Below are positions 6,070 through 9,555 of a stretch of DNA of 9,555 nt, piece after piece (positions within the stretch are counted from its first letter, which is position 1; each line of letters begins with the position of its first letter). The translations under genes were made by a program, and so were the position numbers. The stretch comes from DASZHC01 sp035938215 (GTDB taxonomy: Bacteria > Verrucomicrobiota > Verrucomicrobiia > Chthoniobacterales > JAFAMB01), in assembly GCA_035938215.1 (NCBI GenBank), contig DASZHC010000075.1:1-9555 (forward strand). The letters are read 5' to 3'. The notes under the pieces are model-generated. The model was not told the DNA's origin. It did not search any database and worked only from the letters and a program-made list of their open reading frames with translations.

Positions 6070-6824
6070 TCAAGCATAAACCAAGAGGTGGATCTCTTCG
6101 GGCAGAATGCTTGAAATGTTGCGAATGATATTTCCCCGCAGAAGGTTAACAAGCATGTTCCTCTGGGGCGCACCAACTATCAGGTAGGAGGCGCCAACGG
6201 TTGCCGCAATGTCAACGATCGTATCAGCCGCGGAGTCGCTAATGGCATAGGCAGGCAGCATGGTGTGACCAGATGCCTTTTCCTTGGCATATGAAAATAT
6301 GGCGCGAGCTGCGGCCTTTCTTTCGGCTCTCACACTTGCCAATCCGCGCAGGATCAGGCCGAATACAAGTATAGTTGCTGCAAACAGCCTGGCATTCGGT
6401 TTCTCGATGAAAAGCGAGATCCCAATTGCCGCCATCACGATGAATGTGCAGAACATCAGAATGCGTTCCCAGCGCTTCAAATCCAGCTTGGGGTCGGTTG
6501 ATGACGCTCCAAGGTTTGTTGCGATGGCGCCCACCACGCCCACCGCATAGAAGCTCCGACAATAGATATTATTTCAGAGCGGTGGCGAACACTCGCATAA
6601 GCGCCCCCGCCGTCGGGGTAGTGCCGGCAGACGATCATGTAGTTAAAGCCAACAAGTGCCGTTAGCCCACACATCATCGCGATCAGCCAGAATGAGCTAT
6701 ATCCTGCGATAGCAAACGCCAACCCGATGACGTACGCCTTGCTTGTGCCCCAGTCACCGTACAGGATCGCTGCAGCTCGCGCTGCGTCGACATTGCGGGG
6801 GCGCTTGGTTTTCCCAATATTCAT
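6070..6824 (-). pseudogene. Decayed tandem copy of the APC permease-USP fusion gene
   Basis: Two overlapping open frames here (6824 down to 6477, and 6543 down to 6070) match opposite ends of the intact neighbour at 6843-8663. The first gives residues 1-91 (81 of 91 identical by my count). After Ala91 and two extra bases, sequence corresponding to Tyr369 follows in another frame, so about 830 bp are missing and the reading frame is broken near 6550. The second frame continues colinearly through the last membrane segments, then lacks about 79 further residues, in frame, between RGL (438 in the intact copy) and IFSYAKEKA (531), removing the first half of the USP domain. It ends with the same LRGNIIRNISSILP C-terminus. 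The start lies 18 bases after the stop of the intact gene. A functional permease is impossible; a small C-terminal fragment could only be made from an internal start such as GTG 6543. Confidence 0.88.
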
Positions 6825-6842
6825 CTGATCGCGACGCTCGTC

Positions 6843-8663
6843 CTAAGCATAGACGAGGAGATCGATCTCATCCGGCAGAATACTTGAGATATTTCGAATG
6901 ATATTACCTCTCAAAAGATTCACGACCATACTTCGCTGGGGAGCGCCAAGGATAAGCTGAGACGCGCCAACCGTGGCCGCAATATCAGCGATCGTTTCCG
7001 CGGCAGCATCACTTACCGCATAGCAGGGGAGCAGCGTGTGCCCGTCAGCCTTTTTTTTGGCGTAGGTGAAAATGCTGCTTGCTTCCTCATCATCGACCCA
7101 TTTTCGCCTGCGATCTTCCGGCGTCAGCACGGGTTGCTCCCTGACAAATAGCAGATAAAGAGGGCGATTCGTCTCTTTTGCCTGCTGAATTCCGAAGTCG
7201 AGGGTTCTGCCGATTCCCCGGACGGCACATAGGATCGGAGGGCCCGAAGTTTCGCTAACGGAAGGGAAGAACGGAATTGGGGTCTCCGTGCGCTTTGTCC
7301 CGTTGGCGACCGCGAGTTGTTGCTCTTTCTTCTGAGCCCTCTCTGTCACAAGACCACGAAGAATCAACCCAAACACAAGAACCGTTGCCGCAAAGAGGCG
7401 GGCATTAGGTTTGTCAACGAACAGCGAAACTTCTATGGCGGCCATCACCAGAAAAGTGCCGAACATGAGGGCTCTTTCCCACCGCGCGAGGTCGAGCTTC
7501 CTATCCGTCGAGCTGGCCCCGAGATTGGTTGCGATCGCACCGACGACGCCGACGGCATACAAGTCTGCCAATCCGGCCATATCCCTGACAGCAACAACCA
7601 GAATAGCGGGGAAGATTGTGGCGACAATAAGTCCTAGAGAGGGAACTCCAAATTGGTTGAGCTTTTCAAACGCGACAGGCAATTCCCGATCACGCGACAT
7701 CAAAAATGAGATGGCTATAAGATCGACAATAGCCGTGTTGACCGCCGATAAGAGCAGGAAACCAATCACAAACGAGACGATAAGGCCAGCAATGTGCCCG
7801 GCAAGCGGACCTAACCCGCCACCGACAAAGACCTGGGCCATGTACTTAAGCATGAAATCTCGGACCCCGGGATTTCCCGGTGCGTTCACATCACCGTCCT
7901 GAACCTGCAGCCCGCCGAGTGCGTGCATTCCCAAGCCGAGGAGGGCCGTAAAAAGGCACACCTCAACCATCACCCAGGCAATCGCGGGCGTTGAGGTCTT
8001 GGAGACGTTCGGATGATCATCCGAACTGTCTGGATTGAGTTTCATGACGCTCGTCGCGTTAGCAATCGCCTCCACACCCGATAGCGCTAGGACGATTCCT
8101 ACGAACCCATTCCAATTGGCAAAAAAGCCTCCTGATAAAGGCTTCAGGTTGTGCAGAGCCTCGCCCAAATGCGGCAGCGTAAAAATTCCCAGAAGTACAA
8201 CCACAATCGCAGTGGGAACAGAAACGAGAAACGCCAGGCCGCCAGTGTGTCTGGGGCCGAAATAGTTCAGTCCACCAATGGTCAGCGCCGCAGCTCCTGC
8301 AAACAGCTCGGGATGGTTGACGCCCAGATATTGAAATGCCGAAAGTGCGCTGATAGCGGCAGTGACGATGTAGTCCGCGATCAGAAGGAATGCACCTACG
8401 ATGGAGATGATCTCAGAACGGTGCCTGACACTGGCATAAACGCCGCCGCCGTCCGGATAATGGCGGCAGATGGTCATGTAGTTGACGCCAACTAACGCTG
8501 TCAGGAGGCACATCGCAGCTATCAGCCAGAAAGAACTGTATCCCGCGACCGCAAAAGCCAAGCCGATGACGTACGCCTTGCTCGTTCCCCAGTCGCCGTA
8601 CAGGATTGCCGCCGCTCTTGTTGCGTCTACATTCCTGGGCCTTTTCGTCTTCCCAACAATCAT
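6843..8663 (-). CDS. APC superfamily amino acid permease with C-terminal universal stress protein domain
   Basis: A 606-residue inner membrane protein. Residues about 30-435 carry roughly twelve membrane segments of the amino acid-polyamine-organocation permease type, with polar loops such as HYPDGGGVYASVRHR (68-82), where the Gly-rich stretch is typical of the family's substrate-binding region, and LSGVEAIANATSVMK in the middle. After a linker (about 439-470) comes a cytoplasmic USP domain: PPILCAVRGIGRTLDFGI, PLYLLFVRE, then IADIAATVGASQLILGAPQR and LRGNIIRNISSILP. The usual G-2x-G-9x-G(S/T) nucleotide motif is present only in altered form, since GAPQ replaces GxxG. Substrate is unknown. 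ATG 8663 fits the start of the paralogous copy (KTKRPRNVDA shared). It is the first gene of a minus-strand cluster with the decayed copy and a GlsB-like gene. The fusion suggests transport gated by stress or nucleotide state, which is inference. Confidence 0.93.
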   Translation of the reverse strand: MIVGKTKRPRNVDATRAAAILYGDWGTSKAYVIGLAFAVAGYSSFWLIAAMCLLTALVGVNYMTICRHYPDGGGVYASVRHRSEIISIVGAFLLIADYIVTAAISALSAFQYLGVNHPELFAGAAALTIGGLNYFGPRHTGGLAFLVSVPTAIVVVLLGIFTLPHLGEALHNLKPLSGGFFANWNGFVGIVLALSGVEAIANATSVMKLNPDSSDDHPNVSKTSTPAIAWVMVEVCLFTALLGLGMHALGGLQVQDGDVNAPGNPGVRDFMLKYMAQVFVGGGLGPLAGHIAGLIVSFVIGFLLLSAVNTAIVDLIAISFLMSRDRELPVAFEKLNQFGVPSLGLIVATIFPAILVVAVRDMAGLADLYAVGVVGAIATNLGASSTDRKLDLARWERALMFGTFLVMAAIEVSLFVDKPNARLFAATVLVFGLILRGLVTERAQKKEQQLAVANGTKRTETPIPFFPSVSETSGPPILCAVRGIGRTLDFGIQQAKETNRPLYLLFVREQPVLTPEDRRRKWVDDEEASSIFTYAKKKADGHTLLPCYAVSDAAAETIADIAATVGASQLILGAPQRSMVVNLLRGNIIRNISSILPDEIDLLVYA

Positions 8664-8998
8664 TGCTAAAAGGTCTCTACCCTAAAACGCAGAACGACGG
8701 CGATAGTCACTCTGCATCGTCGCGAAGTCAATGCGGTTTGGGGGAAACGGGAGAAAAACAGCGAAACTGCTCTCGGGGCCAGCCGACGCGCCAGCAACTA
8801 TTTTTACAACGGCTCCAGTTTTCACTGGCGTACCCCGTAATTCCAACTGCTAGAACGCTTTGCTTACTGCCACTCGACATTTGAGCAGATCAGCCCGTTT
8901 AGTACGGCCACATTAGAAAGCTCGCATAGAAATATGGAATTTATAGTAAATTTCATATTTCGCATGCCAAAATCTTAAAAAACGTTACTCATTACGCC
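8664..8998. other. Divergent spacer between APC-USP permease and repeat protein
   Basis: This 335-bp stretch must hold the promoters of both flanking genes. An open plus-strand frame crosses its left half (to 8884), but it overlaps the start of the permease gene and has no signal peptide or family motif. The right part, from about 8910, is AT-rich and contains the inverted repeat at 8929-8961. TATAGT (8942-8947) could be a -10 box for the plus-strand gene, without a good -35 partner. Confidence 0.5.
8929..8961. promoter_or_regulatory. AT-rich inverted repeat upstream of the repeat-protein gene
   Basis: GAAATATGGAATTT (8929-8942) and AAATTTCATATTTC (8948-8961) pair at 13 of 14 positions around a 5-bp centre. 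A further GCAT (8924-8927) / ATGC (8964-8967) pair extends it. It ends 37 bp before ATG 8999 and overlaps a possible -10 box (TATAGT), so it could be an operator or a leader hairpin. No regulator gene lies beside it. Confidence 0.55.
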
Positions 8999-9555
8999 AT
9001 GTATACCAAAAAATTGTTCTTAACCCTTGCCGCTTCGTGGCTTGTGTTTCAGCCGGGAGTTGCGCCGCCGGCTCATGCGATGCTGCCCGTGGGCGACTCT
9101 GCTCATCGAAACTTTTATAAAAACCAGGATTTTATCTGGGAAACAAACAAAACTGACTCCAGCGTTCGTGATGGGTCGGCCGCGCCAGCCGTTGCTTCAC
9201 CACAGGAAGTCACTTCTAAGCTTTCGCGCCCTGTCGGGACCGAGGTAGCTACGCCGCCTCCGCACTCGGGTGAGGAGGTAGCGTTTCTGTTTCCGCCGCC
9301 TCCGCGCTCGGGCCAAGACGTAGCGTTTCTGTTTCCGCCGCCCCCTCGCTCGGGCCAAGACGTAGCGTTTCTGTTTCCGCCGCCCCCACGCTCGGGCCAA
9401 GACGTAGCATTTCTGTTTCCGCCGCCTCCGCGTTCGGGCCAAGACGTAGCGTTTCTGTTTCCGCCACCTCCGCGTTCGGGCCAAGAGGTAGCGTTTCTGT
9501 TTCCGCCGCCCCCGCGTTCGGGGCAAGAGGTAGCGTTTCTGTTTCCGCCGCCTCC
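8999..9555 (+). CDS. Exported protein with 14-residue proline-rich tandem repeats, partial
   Basis: The frame opens at ATG 8999 and is still open at the window edge, so the length is unknown (185 codons visible). Residues 1-27 form a Sec signal peptide (MYTKK, hydrophobic core, cleavage at AHA-ML). A linker of about 65 residues is polar with no recognised domain. From about residue 80 it becomes repetitive: a degenerate VATPPPHSGEE, then six full copies and one partial copy of VAFLFPPPPRSGQ(D/E). Translation is supported because the DNA units differ almost only at third codon positions. Each unit joins a hydrophobic patch (VAFLF), a Pro4 turn and a charged RSGQD/E. I know no family with this unit. 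Such a repeat would suit a surface, wall-binding or assembling protein, but this is inference. No Shine-Dalgarno is seen. The opposite strand is also open (9197-9526), giving an Arg/Lys-rich repeat; this is a shadow. Confidence 0.82.
   Translation, partial: MYTKKLFLTLAASWLVFQPGVAPPAHAMLPVGDSAHRNFYKNQDFIWETNKTDSSVRDGSAAPAVASPQEVTSKLSRPVGTEVATPPPHSGEEVAFLFPPPPRSGQDVAFLFPPPPRSGQDVAFLFPPPPRSGQDVAFLFPPPPRSGQDVAFLFPPPPRSGQEVAFLFPPPPRSGQEVAFLFPPP
9278..9555 (+). repeat. 42-bp tandem repeat (six full units and one partial, continuing past the window)
   Basis: Units start at 9278, 9320, 9362, 9404, 9446, 9488 and 9530, an exact 42-bp period with no gaps, and each encodes 14 residues. Seven codon positions vary between units: Ala (GCG/GCA), three Pro codons, Arg (CGC/CGT), Gly (GGC/GGG) and Asp/Glu (GAC/GAG). 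Only the last changes the protein. A shorter degenerate unit lies just before 9278. Confidence 0.95.

Noticed and set aside
7411..7902. Plus-strand open frame of 163 codons
   Set aside because: Antisense to the membrane part of the APC permease; no motif of its own.
8606..8884. Plus-strand open frame of 92 codons in the 8664-8998 spacer
   Set aside because: It overlaps the permease start and has low-quality composition with no signal or motif.
9197..9526. Minus-strand open frame giving an Arg/Lys-rich repeat protein
   Set aside because: It is the mirror of the plus-strand repeat. Silent sites of the plus frame fall at positions that change residues here, and only the plus frame has a signal peptide.
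9278..9555. Regular repeats that might be a CRISPR array
   Set aside because: The units are contiguous with no spacers, keep a 42-bp coding period and vary at third codon positions. They are a coding tandem repeat.

Overview
The window looks like chromosomal DNA of a Gram-negative, free-living heterotroph. Exported proteins carry plain Sec signal peptides with no lipobox, the solute-binding protein is of the soluble periplasmic type, and an HPr phosphocarrier is present. Most genes lack a convincing Shine-Dalgarno sequence. The intergenic spaces hold palindromic repeat elements of a kind I associate with soil Verrucomicrobiota, but that placement is an inference from general resemblance and is tentative.

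Layout. Positions 1-1993 (minus strand) hold a probable operon: a ROK-family winged-helix repressor, then an HPr phosphocarrier, then the 5' part of an ADP-forming acetyl-CoA synthetase-like gene that appears to have lost about 250 internal codons in frame and runs off the window. The ROK gene is divergent from a sugar-type ABC solute-binding protein (2192-3454, plus). The 198-bp space between them holds a 16-bp perfect palindrome and other TTGCAA-like sites. The binding protein has no permease or ATPase gene beside it and is followed by a strong hairpin. Positions 3533-3832 are non-coding and hold a palindromic repeat element. A nucleoside hydrolase follows on the minus strand (3833-4714). 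It is divergent from an exported protein with weak similarity to lysozyme motifs (4883-5704, plus), and a second, unrelated palindromic element lies in the divergent spacer.

Positions 5705-8663 (minus strand) hold a small GlsB/YeaQ-type membrane protein, a decayed copy of an APC permease-USP fusion gene, and its intact 606-residue paralogue. Transcription of this cluster probably ends at a hairpin plus T-tract that lies inside the 3' end of the convergent 4883-5704 gene. From 8999 to the window end (plus strand) is the start of an exported protein made of perfect 14-residue repeats (VAFLFPPPPRSGQ-D/E). Its 42-bp units differ almost only at synonymous positions.

Functional picture. The left side reads as carbon-source sensing and uptake (ROK, HPr, sugar-binding protein, acyl-CoA metabolism) and nucleoside salvage. 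The right side reads as stress and membrane functions (GlsB, APC-USP). The most unusual items are the 14-residue repeat protein, the palindromic element whose stem bases change in compensating pairs, the operator-like palindrome, and internal deletions in two unrelated genes.
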